Assembly (NCBI GenBank): GCA_902773055.1
Contig: CACYCZ010000073.1
Span: 1 to 34,200, forward strand
Origin: an uncultured Bacteroidales bacterium
Lineage (GTDB): Bacteria; Bacteroidota; Bacteroidia; Bacteroidales; Bacteroidaceae
Direction: 5' to 3'
DNA length: 34,200 nucleotides
The translations under genes were made by a program, and so were the position numbers. A model generated the notes under the pieces. That model searched no databases and was not told where the DNA came from. It was given only the letters and a program-made list of their open reading frames with translations. Of the stretch, positions 18,091 to 26,313 are shown piece after piece; positions within the stretch are counted from its first letter, which is position 1, and each line of letters begins with the position of its first letter.

Positions 18091-18703
18091 AAACATCGTT
18101 TTCGACTTTGGCGGAGTTCTTTGCGACTTGGACTTCGAACATTGCATCGCTGCCTTTGCAGACTTAGGTTACCCGATAGAATTGCTGAACCATGAAGTCA
18201 TTTCGTCTGGGATTTTCCAAAAATACAATATCGGAACCATCTCTGAAAAGGTTTTTTTTGACCATCTGCGACAGCAGGGCAACCTGCACTATGCAACAGA
18301 CAAACTGCTCATAGACACTTGGAACAAGATTATCCTCAGCGTACCGGCACAACGGTTTGAAGCCTTGAAGGAATTGGAGAAACACTACACCATTTATCTT
18401 TTAAGCAATACAAACTATACACACTGGCAGTATTCTTTAGACCACGTCTGGAACTACCAAGGAGAGTCTTTCACAAAACATTTCAAACAAATCTTTCTCT
18501 CCTATGAAATGCACAAGGAGAAACCCAATAAAGATATCTTTGAAGAAGTGGTACACTCTGCTGATATTCTTCCTCAGGAATCACTGTTCATCGATGACAC
18601 AAAAGAGAATGTTGATACGGCTAAAAGTTTAGGATTCCATGTTTTACAGGCCATAGGAGATGAATGGATTGAGCCTGTCGTCGGAAAACCTATGCACTGC
18701 TGA
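18083..18703 (+). CDS. HAD-superfamily hydrolase, subfamily IA (YihX-like)
   Basis: The 206-residue cytosolic protein has the HAD motifs in order: DFGGVLCDLDF with nucleophile Asp8, LLSNTN (motif II), EKPNKDIF with the motif III Lys, and FIDDTKENV (motif IV acids). The second motif I Asp is Gly10, as in E. coli YihX (DLGNV), so this is normal for the subgroup. Such enzymes dephosphorylate small sugar or nucleotide phosphates. The gene overlaps the ATPase by 8 nt and ends 8 nt before ribF. A link to riboflavin or FMN metabolism, for instance the pathway's phosphatase step, is possible from position only and is not shown by sequence. Confidence 0.85.
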   Translation: MIKNIVFDFGGVLCDLDFEHCIAAFADLGYPIELLNHEVISSGIFQKYNIGTISEKVFFDHLRQQGNLHYATDKLLIDTWNKIILSVPAQRFEALKELEKHYTIYLLSNTNYTHWQYSLDHVWNYQGESFTKHFKQIFLSYEMHKEKPNKDIFEEVVHSADILPQESLFIDDTKENVDTAKSLGFHVLQAIGDEWIEPVVGKPMHC

Positions 18704-18711
18704 CGACAATT

Positions 18712-19662
18712 ATGGAAATCATTAACGATACATTATGTCCCTCTCTCCCTGCCGCTACGGCAGCAACCATCGGTTTCTTTGACGGAGTTCACCTTGGGCA
18801 TCAGTTTTTACTGCAGCAAGTCAAGGAAACAGCAAGAGCCAATAAACTGAAAACTCTTGTTATTACGTTTAGGGAACCGCCCCGAAAAGTGCTGGACAAA
18901 CAATTTTCATCCAATCTCATCACTACTTTTGACGAAAGAATCCACCTGATTGCACAACTCGGCATTGACTACTGCTATATTCTGGATTTCAATAAAGATA
19001 TGGCCAAACTCACTTCCGAGGATTTTATTAGGCAGTATCTCCATGACAGACTTCATGTCAAGATTCTCCTTGTCGGATACGACCATCACTTCGGAAGCGA
19101 CCATTCCAAACATTTTGAAGACTATCAGGCAAGTGGCCGACTGTTCAACATTGATGTGCGCCAGGCTTCCGAGTATTCCTCAAAGGATTTCAGAGGCATC
19201 AGTTCCTCTGCCATACGAGACTTAATCCGGCAAGGAGAGCTTGAAAAAGCCAACAAACTGACCTGCAGCGCCTATACTCTCTCTGGCCGTGTCATCCATG
19301 GAAAGGAAATAGGGCGGACAATAGGATTCCCCACTGCCAACATTGAGCTTTCAACCAATGAAAAAATCCTTCCTCCTGAAGGTGTCTATGCTGTCACTGC
19401 AAAAATCGACGGCTCCGAGTTTCCAGGCGTTGCGAACTGGGGGAAACGGCCTACAGTAAATGCCGCAGAGGTGCCTGTCCTGGAAATTCATCTGCTCAAT
19501 TACACAGGAAACTTATACGACTCCCACATCCATGTTCTCTTCAGGAAACGCCTTCGCCCCGAAAAGCGTTTCAACTCATTGGGAGAACTTCAGCACGCCA
19601 TCTTGCAAGATATCAAAGACGTAAAAAACTTTTTTGCATCTCAACCTGAACAGAGAATATAG
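18712..19662 (+). CDS. ribF: Bifunctional riboflavin kinase / FAD synthetase
   Basis: RibF phosphorylates riboflavin to FMN and then adenylylates it to FAD. The 316-residue protein has the N-terminal FAD synthetase (nucleotidyltransferase) domain with GFFDGVHLGH (21-30), GYDHHFG and the ISSSAIRDLI motif. The C-terminal flavokinase domain has GRTIGFPTANIEL, PEGVYAV and GVANWGKRPTV. EIHLLNY and the final FRKRLRPEKRF follow. Domain order and length are standard. It is the last gene of the + strand trio, 8 nt after the HAD gene. No clear terminator follows; the next 400 nt contain a copy of the repeat element. Confidence 0.95.
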   Translation: MEIINDTLCPSLPAATAATIGFFDGVHLGHQFLLQQVKETARANKLKTLVITFREPPRKVLDKQFSSNLITTFDERIHLIAQLGIDYCYILDFNKDMAKLTSEDFIRQYLHDRLHVKILLVGYDHHFGSDHSKHFEDYQASGRLFNIDVRQASEYSSKDFRGISSSAIRDLIRQGELEKANKLTCSAYTLSGRVIHGKEIGRTIGFPTANIELSTNEKILPPEGVYAVTAKIDGSEFPGVANWGKRPTVNAAEVPVLEIHLLNYTGNLYDSHIHVLFRKRLRPEKRFNSLGELQHAILQDIKDVKNFFASQPEQRI

Positions 19663-20071
19663 TACTCCTGTTTACACTATGCTCTCTGAGGTAACCAACA
19701 TTCCATATCGGCTTCCTTTCAATGTCGGCCGCGTACTATATTTGCGCCTGTCGCCAGACATAAATATAATACCTATTATACAATTATCATCTTACCCCGA
19801 GATTTTTTACATTCATCGTCGTAAAACGTATATTCCGCACTGGTAAATATATATTCAACAATGCTGAACGTATATTCACCATCGGTGAACATAAAACTTC
19901 TCGGGCAGTAATAATTTTTTTCTTACGAGGCAGCATAAAGAGCATGGCGCAAGAAAAAAGAACGGATTGTATAAGCAAACGTACCTATCTCCGCACTATA
20001 TTTTATCACAAATCATCTGAAGACCTTTCCTCCTCAGCCTGCCTTGCAGATACAGGCAGGATATCTGTTCT
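19663..20071. other. Intergenic stretch between convergent ribF and menE
   Basis: About 400 nt with no supported gene. It contains a TAnnTTTG match on the + strand (TATATTTG, 19737-19744) that faces the repeat element and no gene, plus the repeat element itself at 19801-19905, followed by a T-run (19915-19921). A weak 6-bp inverted repeat (CCTGCC/GGCAGG, 20038-20060) sits just past the menE stop and has no T-run. Confidence 0.6.
19801..19905 (+). repeat. Copy 2 of the five-unit 21-bp palindromic repeat element
   Basis: Five contiguous 21-bp units (19801-19821, 19822-19842, 19843-19863, 19864-19884, 19885-19905). The first ends TTCATCGTCG and matches copy 1's leading unit at 13 of its last 16 bases. 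Inner units vary around GTGAACGTATATTC, and the last starts GTGAACATAAAAC. Its tail is shorter than in copies 1 and 3 and ends in seven Ts. This copy is the most diverged but keeps period, unit number and orientation. It lies between convergent genes, so it is unlikely to act as a promoter element for either. Confidence 0.8.
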
Positions 20072-21079
20072 CTACTTACCTTTCATCATTTCCCTCAAAG
20101 CCAAGTCTGCGGCATCCTTTCGGGCTATTTTTCCCGTCGGGGTAAGAGGTATAGCGGAAACTTGAAAATAGTATTTGGGAATCCAGTAGCGAGGCAACAA
20201 TCTTTCGCACCATGTTTTTGCCTCATCCAGATTGGAAGATATAGTCAACATCACCACACACTCGCCCAGCACAGGATGCGGACATTTGGTAATGGCAAAA
20301 TCTCCTTGCACTACGGGTGACAACCTTTTCTCCACTTCCTCAATCTGAATTTTTATCGCACCGGAACATATTACATTGTCTTTTCTCCCCAATATCCGGA
20401 ATCTCCTGCCATCTGAATCCAATTCGGCGATGTCATTGGTAACAATCGGACTATCTGCTACATCCGGAGCCTCAATTCTGAGACAATGTTCTGAAGTCAG
20501 AGCTATATTCACATTATCTAAAGGTTTATACCAAGAAGATGCTTTCTCTCCGCTGATACGCCGCATAGCAATATGAGAAAGAGTTTCAGTCATCCCGTAG
20601 GTACTCCATACAGCACCAGGAAAATTTCTGAGCTGCGATTCCAACGCAGTATCTACGCCACTGCCTCCTATTATAAGATGACGTATTTTTTTGAGCAATT
20701 CTTTCTGCGCAGGGTCCTGCAATGAGGCATAGACTTGCATCGGGACCATGGCCGTAAAGTCTATAGCCACATTTTCTCCCGATTTCACCGCTAATTTCTC
20801 CAATGGCCGACTACTTGGGGGCACACTGATTAACTGCAAATGACAAACCATAGCCCTGACAACCATCATTTTTCCGGCAATATAATCCAACGGCAAACAC
20901 AGCAAAGCTCTGTCCCGGGGCTTTAATCCCAAAAATTGGCATGTTCGCAGTGCACTTGCACGCATCTTTGCCTTCTCTACCCATATATCCTTCGGTGTTC
21001 CCGTAGAACCGCTTGTATGAACGAGTAGCCTCTCGGACGAATCATACCACTGACGCAGGAATCGGTTCAGATTCTTCAC
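20072..21079 (-). CDS. menE: o-Succinylbenzoate-CoA ligase, short form
   Basis: MenE activates o-succinylbenzoate to its CoA thioester in menaquinone synthesis. The 335-residue protein is an AMP-forming adenylating enzyme: the P-loop TSGSTGTPK comes only about 20 residues from the N-terminus. YGMTET, the hinge region [21 protein letters not shown] and the catalytic-Lys motif [11 protein letters not shown] follow. It lacks the first roughly 100 residues of typical acyl-CoA ligases, a shortened form I associate with Bacteroidota MenE. It overlaps the menB stop by 4 nt (ATGA), and that pairing supports the substrate assignment. On sequence alone it could be another short acyl-adenylating enzyme. 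Confidence 0.9.
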   Translation of the reverse strand: MKNLNRFLRQWYDSSERLLVHTSGSTGTPKDIWVEKAKMRASALRTCQFLGLKPRDRALLCLPLDYIAGKMMVVRAMVCHLQLISVPPSSRPLEKLAVKSGENVAIDFTAMVPMQVYASLQDPAQKELLKKIRHLIIGGSGVDTALESQLRNFPGAVWSTYGMTETLSHIAMRRISGEKASSWYKPLDNVNIALTSEHCLRIEAPDVADSPIVTNDIAELDSDGRRFRILGRKDNVICSGAIKIQIEEVEKRLSPVVQGDFAITKCPHPVLGECVVMLTISSNLDEAKTWCERLLPRYWIPKYYFQVSAIPLTPTGKIARKDAADLALREMMKGK

Positions 21080-21891
21080 GGCAACTTCGGATATTTCTTA
21101 AAATTCGGTTTACGCTTCTCCAGGAATGCTTTTCCACCCTCCTGCGCCTCATCCAAAAAATAATACAACATTGTTGCATCACCGGCCAGTTCCTGAATAC
21201 CGGCCTGTCCATCCAACTCAGCATTAAGCCCAGCCTTTATCATTCTCAAGGCCAGCGGACTGTGTTCCATCATCCTCTCAGCCCATTCTACACAAGTATC
21301 TTCCAGCCTGTTGAGAGGGACTACAGCATTCACTAAGCCCATTTCAAGGGCCTCTTGCGCCGAATACTGCCTGCAGAGGAACCATATTTCACGAGCCTTT
21401 TTCTGTCCGACGATGCGAGCCAGATAAGAAGCTCCGAAACCAGCATCGAACGAACCCACTTTGGGCCCCGTCTGACCGAAAACAGCATTCTCGCTTGCAA
21501 CAGTCAAGTCACACATTACATGCAAGACATGGCCACCCCCTATGGCATATCCGTTCACCATGGCAATTACAGGCTTCGGCAAGGAGCGTATCTGCTTCTG
21601 GACATCCAGAACATTCAATCTGGGGATGCCATCTTCTCCCTTATATCCTCCACGCGTCTTCACATGCATGTCACCGCCACTACAGAAGGCCTTATCGCCT
21701 GCACCTGTCAAAATCACGACACTGATATCCTGGGCCTCCCGACAATAGGCAAAAGCCTGTGATATCTCCCAGGTGGTCTTGGGAGTAAACGCATTTCTAT
21801 AACGCGGGCGGTTTATCGTAATCTTAGCAATGCCCCCATACTGCTCAAACAAAATTTCCTCAAAGACCTTGATTGTTATCCAATTTCTCAT
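21076..21891 (-). CDS. menB: 1,4-Dihydroxy-2-naphthoyl-CoA synthase
   Basis: MenB closes the second ring of the naphthoquinone, converting o-succinylbenzoyl-CoA to DHNA-CoA. The product has the crotonase fold motifs typical of Men[41 protein letters not shown] and [15 protein letters not shown]. It ends [17 protein letters not shown] place the start at 21891 ([16 protein letters not shown]), giving 271 residues. A longer frame reaches 21987, but its first 32 residues do not resemble MenB. A promoter box at 21913-21920 also lies inside that extension, so transcription would begin downstream of it. It is followed by menE with a 4-nt overlap. menC, often found with these genes, is not here. Confidence 0.95.
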   Translation of the reverse strand: MRNWITIKVFEEILFEQYGGIAKITINRPRYRNAFTPKTTWEISQAFAYCREAQDISVVILTGAGDKAFCSGGDMHVKTRGGYKGEDGIPRLNVLDVQKQIRSLPKPVIAMVNGYAIGGGHVLHVMCDLTVASENAVFGQTGPKVGSFDAGFGASYLARIVGQKKAREIWFLCRQYSAQEALEMGLVNAVVPLNRLEDTCVEWAERMMEHSPLALRMIKAGLNAELDGQAGIQELAGDATMLYYFLDEAQEGGKAFLEKRKPNFKKYPKLP

Positions 21892-21912
21892 ATATAATTT
21901 CTTTTTACCATG

Positions 21913-21920
21913 CAAAATTA
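21913..21920 (-). promoter_or_regulatory. Probable menB-menE promoter (-7 box)
   Basis: The minus strand reads TAATTTTG, an exact TAnnTTTG match, 21 nt before the preferred menB start at 21891. Its place supports the shorter menB start. Confidence 0.55.
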
Positions 21921-21988
21921 CATCTTTTGACTCCAGATTCACTGTAAATATTAACGGAACTTCACCCACACAAGTGAAAAGTTTCAAT

Positions 21989-21996
21989 TAACTTTG
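21989..21996 (+). promoter_or_regulatory. Probable promoter of the GH3-lipoprotein-DUF3108 operon (-7 box)
   Basis: TAACTTTG matches TAnnTTTG, 28 nt before the GH3 start codon. It lies back to back with the menB promoter; the two boxes are 68 nt apart. Confidence 0.55.
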
Positions 21997-22024
21997 TAAA
22001 TCAATACGAACACAGGAATTTGCC

Positions 22025-23536
22025 ATGGGTTTCACATCATTAGCAAAGGCAGTATACTACAACCATCATTACAGCAAAGTCCAGCATGCCCTCGAACATG
22101 CTGACGAACAGCAGCTCAAGCTCCTCTTGCATCTTGTCAAAGAAGCATCAGACACAGAATGGGGACATCACCATCACTACGATAACATTAAAACGTATGA
22201 TACCTTTACCAAGAACGTTCCCGTAAGTACCTATGAAGACATCAAGGCCTACATTGACCGCATGAGACATGGTCAGCAGGACGTCCTATGGAAAGGAACA
22301 ATCAAATGGTTTGCCAAGAGTTCCGGAACAACAAACGACAAAAGCAAATTTATCCCCGTCAGCAAAAACTACCTTCACGACACTCACTATGGTGGAGGAA
22401 TGGCCACCGTTGCTTACTATCTTCACAACCATCCCAAAAGCCGTTTGCTTGACGGGCGTGCATTGCTTCTCGGAGGCAGCCACCAACCCAATTATGATGT
22501 ACCCCAAAGTTTAGTCGGAGACCTCAGTGCCATCATGATGGAAAATGTCCCTGCATGGGTCAACAAGATCAGAGAACCCAACAAGCAAATCGCCCTGATG
22601 AGCGACTTTGAGCAAAAACGAGACCTTATAGCCCAGACAACCATCAACAAAAACATCACTAACCTCAGCGGGGTACCCTCCTGGATGCTCTCCGTACTCA
22701 ACAGAGTATTGGAAGTCAGCGGAAAAAAATATATTTCAGACGTATGGCCCAATCTGGAAGTATTCTTCCATGGAGGAGTAGCTTTTGCTCCCTATCACGA
22801 TGCATACAACGATATCATACCGTCAGACAGTATGCATTACATGGAGACTTACAATGCCAGCGAAGGCTTTTTCGGCCTACAGACTTCACCTGAAGACAAT
22901 GCCATGGAACTCATGACACACTTAGGTGTATTCTACGAATTCATCCCCATGGAAGACCTTAATCCGCAACAGGCAGAACCGATACCGCTATGGGAAATTG
23001 AAACAGGAAAGAATTATGCCATCGTCATAAGCAACTCCACCGGCCTGTGGCGCTATGAGATAGGAGATACCATCCGATTCGTATCCACGAAACCCTATAA
23101 ATTTGTCATCACCGGCAGGACAAAAAGTTTCATCAATGCCTTCGGAGAAGAACTGATTGTTGACAATGCAGAGCAAGGACTCAAGAAAGCATGTCAGGAA
23201 ACAGGAGCAGAAATATCTGAATACACCGCCGCTCCCATCTTTATGGACAAAAATGCCAAATGCCGGCACCAGTGGCTCATTGAGTTCATTCAGATGCCCG
23301 ATGATATCGGACATTTTGCCCAAGTACTTGATGACAGTCTACAAAAGATAAATTCTGACTACGAGGCAAAACGAGCCAAAAACATTACCCTACAGCCTTT
23401 GGAAGTAATTGTTGCAAAGCCCGGGTTATTCAATTCCTGGCTGAAAGCAGAAGGAAAACTCGGAGGACAGCACAAAGTGCCACGACTCAGCAACGACAGG
23501 AAAATCATAGAAAAAGTTCTGGCCTTAAACAACTAA
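22025..23536 (+). CDS. GH3-family acyl-adenylating enzyme
   Basis: The 503-residue protein belongs to the GH3 family, best known from plant enzymes that adenylate jasmonate or auxin and couple them to amino acids. Three ATP-binding motifs are visible: SSGTTNDKSKFIP (from residue 99), YNASEGFFG (from 276) and the WRYEIGDTIRF loop. FVITGRTKSFINAFGEEL and a C-terminal lid with LKAEGKLGGQHKVPRL follow. Bacterial members are common in Bacteroidota but I know of no settled substrate. The gene ends 8 nt before a lipoprotein gene that overlaps a DUF3108 gene, which suggests an envelope-related job, though the enzyme itself has no signal peptide. Family membership is firm; function is open. Confidence 0.9.
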   Translation: MGFTSLAKAVYYNHHYSKVQHALEHADEQQLKLLLHLVKEASDTEWGHHHHYDNIKTYDTFTKNVPVSTYEDIKAYIDRMRHGQQDVLWKGTIKWFAKSSGTTNDKSKFIPVSKNYLHDTHYGGGMATVAYYLHNHPKSRLLDGRALLLGGSHQPNYDVPQSLVGDLSAIMMENVPAWVNKIREPNKQIALMSDFEQKRDLIAQTTINKNITNLSGVPSWMLSVLNRVLEVSGKKYISDVWPNLEVFFHGGVAFAPYHDAYNDIIPSDSMHYMETYNASEGFFGLQTSPEDNAMELMTHLGVFYEFIPMEDLNPQQAEPIPLWEIETGKNYAIVISNSTGLWRYEIGDTIRFVSTKPYKFVITGRTKSFINAFGEELIVDNAEQGLKKACQETGAEISEYTAAPIFMDKNAKCRHQWLIEFIQMPDDIGHFAQVLDDSLQKINSDYEAKRAKNITLQPLEVIVAKPGLFNSWLKAEGKLGGQHKVPRLSNDRKIIEKVLALNN

Positions 23537-23544
23537 GAAACTCC

Positions 23545-25464
23545 ATGCGACTCAATTTCCGATATCTTCTACTTGCTGTACTATCCTTACTCGTCGGAGC
23601 ATGCGCCAATCCAGGCTCACCCGACGGTGGTCCTTACGATGAAGAGCCACCGCGCGTAATCGGCAGTACGCCAATATTCGGCCAAGTAGGAAGCAAGAAC
23701 TCGAAAATACGGATCTTTTTCAATGAAAATGTTTCCTTGGACAACGCAACAGATAAAGTTGTCATTTCTCCTCCCCAACTTGAGATGCCCGAAATCGCCT
23801 CAAAAGGGAAATATATAGAAGTCAAACTGTCAGACACCCTCAAGGCCAATACGACCTATTCAATAGATTTTGCCGATGCCATTGTTGACAACAACGAAGG
23901 TAACCCACTGGGAAACTACGCTTTCATTTTTTCCACAGGCGAGAACATCGACACTATGGAAATTTCCGGTACCGTACTTAATGCCGAGAATCTGGAGCCA
24001 ATCAAAGGCATTCTCGTAGGTCTGCATTCGGACACCACAGACACCGCCTTTACCCAGAAACCCCTCATTCGCGTCGCACGCACCAATGGTTCTGGACGAT
24101 TCATTATCAGAGGTGTAGCCCGCGGCAACTACAAGATTTATGCTCTTAACGATGCAGACGGAGATTTTCGATATTCTCAGAAAAGCGAGATGCTGGCTTT
24201 CAATTCCCAGACAATTACCCCAAGTTGCTTTACCGATGTTAGAATGGACACCATCTGGCATGACAGCATATACTACGATTCCATCGTTCCGGTCCACTAC
24301 ACCCATTTCATGCCCGACAATATTATCCTCACGGCATTCAAGGCCAGCCATGCTGACAGGCATTTACTGAAGACTGAGCGTCTGGTTTCAGAACATTTTG
24401 AAATATATTTCACAGCCCCATCAACAGAACTGCCCCGCCTCAAGGGACTCAACTATGATGCCGACAATGCCTTTATTATAGAATCCAACGCAACTAAAGA
24501 CACTATATCCTATTGGCTCAAAGACACGACACTCATCTATCAAGATACTTTGGAAACCTTAGTTACATATTTTGAAAATGACAGTATCGGAGCTTTGGTA
24601 GAAAGAACAGATACCATTGAATTTGTCTCCAAATTTTCACATGAAAAACAAGTCAAGTGGGCAGCGGAAGCACATAAAAAATGGTTAAAAGAACAGAATA
24701 AGAAAAAGAAAAAAGGCGCGCCCTATGAGAAGACACCACCGGTAGCCGAACTGGGCATGGAAAACAGAATCGGAAACATCGCGCCAAACGAGAATCTCAC
24801 CTTCGCCTTTAAGGAGCCATTGGCTGTGATTGACACATCAAAGATTCACCTGTATATTCAAAAAGACTCTATTTACGAAAAAGCACCATATATATTTCGC
24901 CAAGACAGCGTTTCCTGCATGAAATTTAAGTTATATGGAGAATGGCGTCCCCTACAGCGTTACCGGCTTGTCGTGGACTCTGCTGCCTTTGTGGGGATTT
25001 ATCAGCATGCATCACAGAAAATTGACCAAAAATTTGAGATACCCTCTCTTGATACCTACGGCTCACTGTTCGTCAACATTAGTGGAGTTGACGAATCCAA
25101 GGCCATTGTCCAGTTACTTTCATCTTCAGACAAGCCAATAAGCAATGCCCGAATAAAAAACGGAACAGCAGAATTCTACTTTGTCCGTTCTGGCACATAC
25201 TACCTGCGCACATTTATTGACAGAAATGGCAATAACAAGTGGGACGAAGGAGATTACTCCACAGGATTGCAACCTGAGGAAACATACTATTTCCCACATA
25301 AAGTCATCGTTAAAGCACGTTGGGACATCAATCAAGACTGGAACATTAACGACTATCCGCTGAACAAGCAGAAACCATTGGAAATTACCAAACAGAAACC
25401 TGATCAAAACAGAACTATCAAGAACCGAAATGCAGAACGTGAACAAGGAAAAAAGAAAAAATAG
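23545..25464 (+). CDS. Ig-like (Big_5-type) domain lipoprotein
   Basis: The 639-residue protein begins with a lipoprotein signal (MRLNFRYLLLAVLSLLVGAC, lipobox VGAC, Cys20), so it is predicted to be membrane-anchored and outside the cytoplasm. Residues about 35-130 (PPRVIGSTPIFGQ to FIFSTGE) look like a bacterial Ig-like Big_5 domain. A beta-rich segment resembling a carboxypeptidase-regulatory domain follows (ISGTVLNAENLEPIKGILV). The C-terminal part has an acidic loop DRNGNNKWDEGDY like a Ca2+-binding loop and ends in a Lys/Arg-rich tail. No catalytic motif was seen. The stop lies inside the DUF3108 gene (35-nt overlap). Precise role is unknown; surface or periplasmic structural role is inferred. 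Confidence 0.82.
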   Translation: MRLNFRYLLLAVLSLLVGACANPGSPDGGPYDEEPPRVIGSTPIFGQVGSKNSKIRIFFNENVSLDNATDKVVISPPQLEMPEIASKGKYIEVKLSDTLKANTTYSIDFADAIVDNNEGNPLGNYAFIFSTGENIDTMEISGTVLNAENLEPIKGILVGLHSDTTDTAFTQKPLIRVARTNGSGRFIIRGVARGNYKIYALNDADGDFRYSQKSEMLAFNSQTITPSCFTDVRMDTIWHDSIYYDSIVPVHYTHFMPDNIILTAFKASHADRHLLKTERLVSEHFEIYFTAPSTELPRLKGLNYDADNAFIIESNATKDTISYWLKDTTLIYQDTLETLVTYFENDSIGALVERTDTIEFVSKFSHEKQVKWAAEAHKKWLKEQNKKKKKGAPYEKTPPVAELGMENRIGNIAPNENLTFAFKEPLAVIDTSKIHLYIQKDSIYEKAPYIFRQDSVSCMKFKLYGEWRPLQRYRLVVDSAAFVGIYQHASQKIDQKFEIPSLDTYGSLFVNISGVDESKAIVQLLSSSDKPISNARIKNGTAEFYFVRSGTYYLRTFIDRNGNNKWDEGDYSTGLQPEETYYFPHKVIVKARWDINQDWNINDYPLNKQKPLEITKQKPDQNRTIKNRNAEREQGKKKK

Positions 25465-26302
25465 TTTAATTCTTTTTTTCATCAGTTTAAGCATGGCATG
25501 CTTTTCCATCCCAGAATCTCCATGCTCCGCAAAACAAATTGTCATCACTGACGGCACTACCAATACTGCTTTCAGAAATGGCGAAACAGCTCAATATGAT
25601 CTCTACTACAACTGGAAATTCATGTGGGTCAAGGCCGGTACTGGTACCATGAGCGCAACGACATCCTATTACCATGGCACTCCCGCCTATCGAATCAGAA
25701 TTCTGTCACGAGGTTCCAGCCAAGCCGATCGGTTCTTCATTCTCAGAGATACGTTGACAAGTTATATGACCTATGACCTGCAACCACTCTTTTACACAAA
25801 AACCGATTTGGAACAAGACAGATACCGTGTCAGAAAAGTATGGTTCAAATATGACAGCAACAAAGTTACCCTTAAGCAACAATATATTCACTCCTCCGGC
25901 ACTTCAACATGGAAAACCGAAGAAAGTAACCAGTCTGTCTATGATATGGCAAGTCTATTGATGCGCGCACGCGCACTTGACGCATCACAACTGCAACCTG
26001 GACACACCATTACTTTCCATATGACCGACGGAGACGGAATGGTGACTCACTCTCTCGTTTACCGCGGGAAAGAAAAAATAAAAACAAAAAATGGCTTTGG
26101 CACATTCAGATGCCTTAAAGTATCTTTCATGCAATATGATTCGGAAAACAAACAAGAAAAGGAAGTGGGCACATTCTACGTATCAGATGACGACAACCAT
26201 CTTCCCATTGCTTGTTTTCTCTACTTGAAATTCGGTACTGCACGAATATACCTCTCTGGATACAAAAACCTCAAGAATCCATTAACCTCAAGACTCAAAT
26301 AG
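25430..26302 (+). CDS. Exported DUF3108-family protein
   Basis: The 290-residue protein has a basic N-terminus, a hydrophobic stretch (SLILFFISLSMACFSI) and a probable signal-peptidase site near SPCSA. A beta-rich domain follows, with NGETAQYDLYYNWKFMWVKAGTG, typical of DUF3108 proteins, which often have periplasmic beta-barrel-like folds. The end of the domain (ESNQSVYDMASLLMRARALD, FYVSDDDNHLPI) also fits. The Cys in SMAC does not form a normal lipobox. The start overlaps the preceding lipoprotein by 35 nt, implying coupled expression; no better later start was seen. It ends 11 nt before the convergent mutS stop. Function is unknown. Confidence 0.83.
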   Translation: MQNVNKEKRKNSLILFFISLSMACFSIPESPCSAKQIVITDGTTNTAFRNGETAQYDLYYNWKFMWVKAGTGTMSATTSYYHGTPAYRIRILSRGSSQADRFFILRDTLTSYMTYDLQPLFYTKTDLEQDRYRVRKVWFKYDSNKVTLKQQYIHSSGTSTWKTEESNQSVYDMASLLMRARALDASQLQPGHTITFHMTDGDGMVTHSLVYRGKEKIKTKNGFGTFRCLKVSFMQYDSENKQEKEVGTFYVSDDDNHLPIACFLYLKFGTARIYLSGYKNLKNPLTSRLK

Positions 26303-26313
26303 CAGAATAACTA

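Noticed and set aside
21892-21987. N-terminal extension of menB
   Set aside because: The extra 32 residues do not match MenB, and the likely promoter box lies inside the extension.
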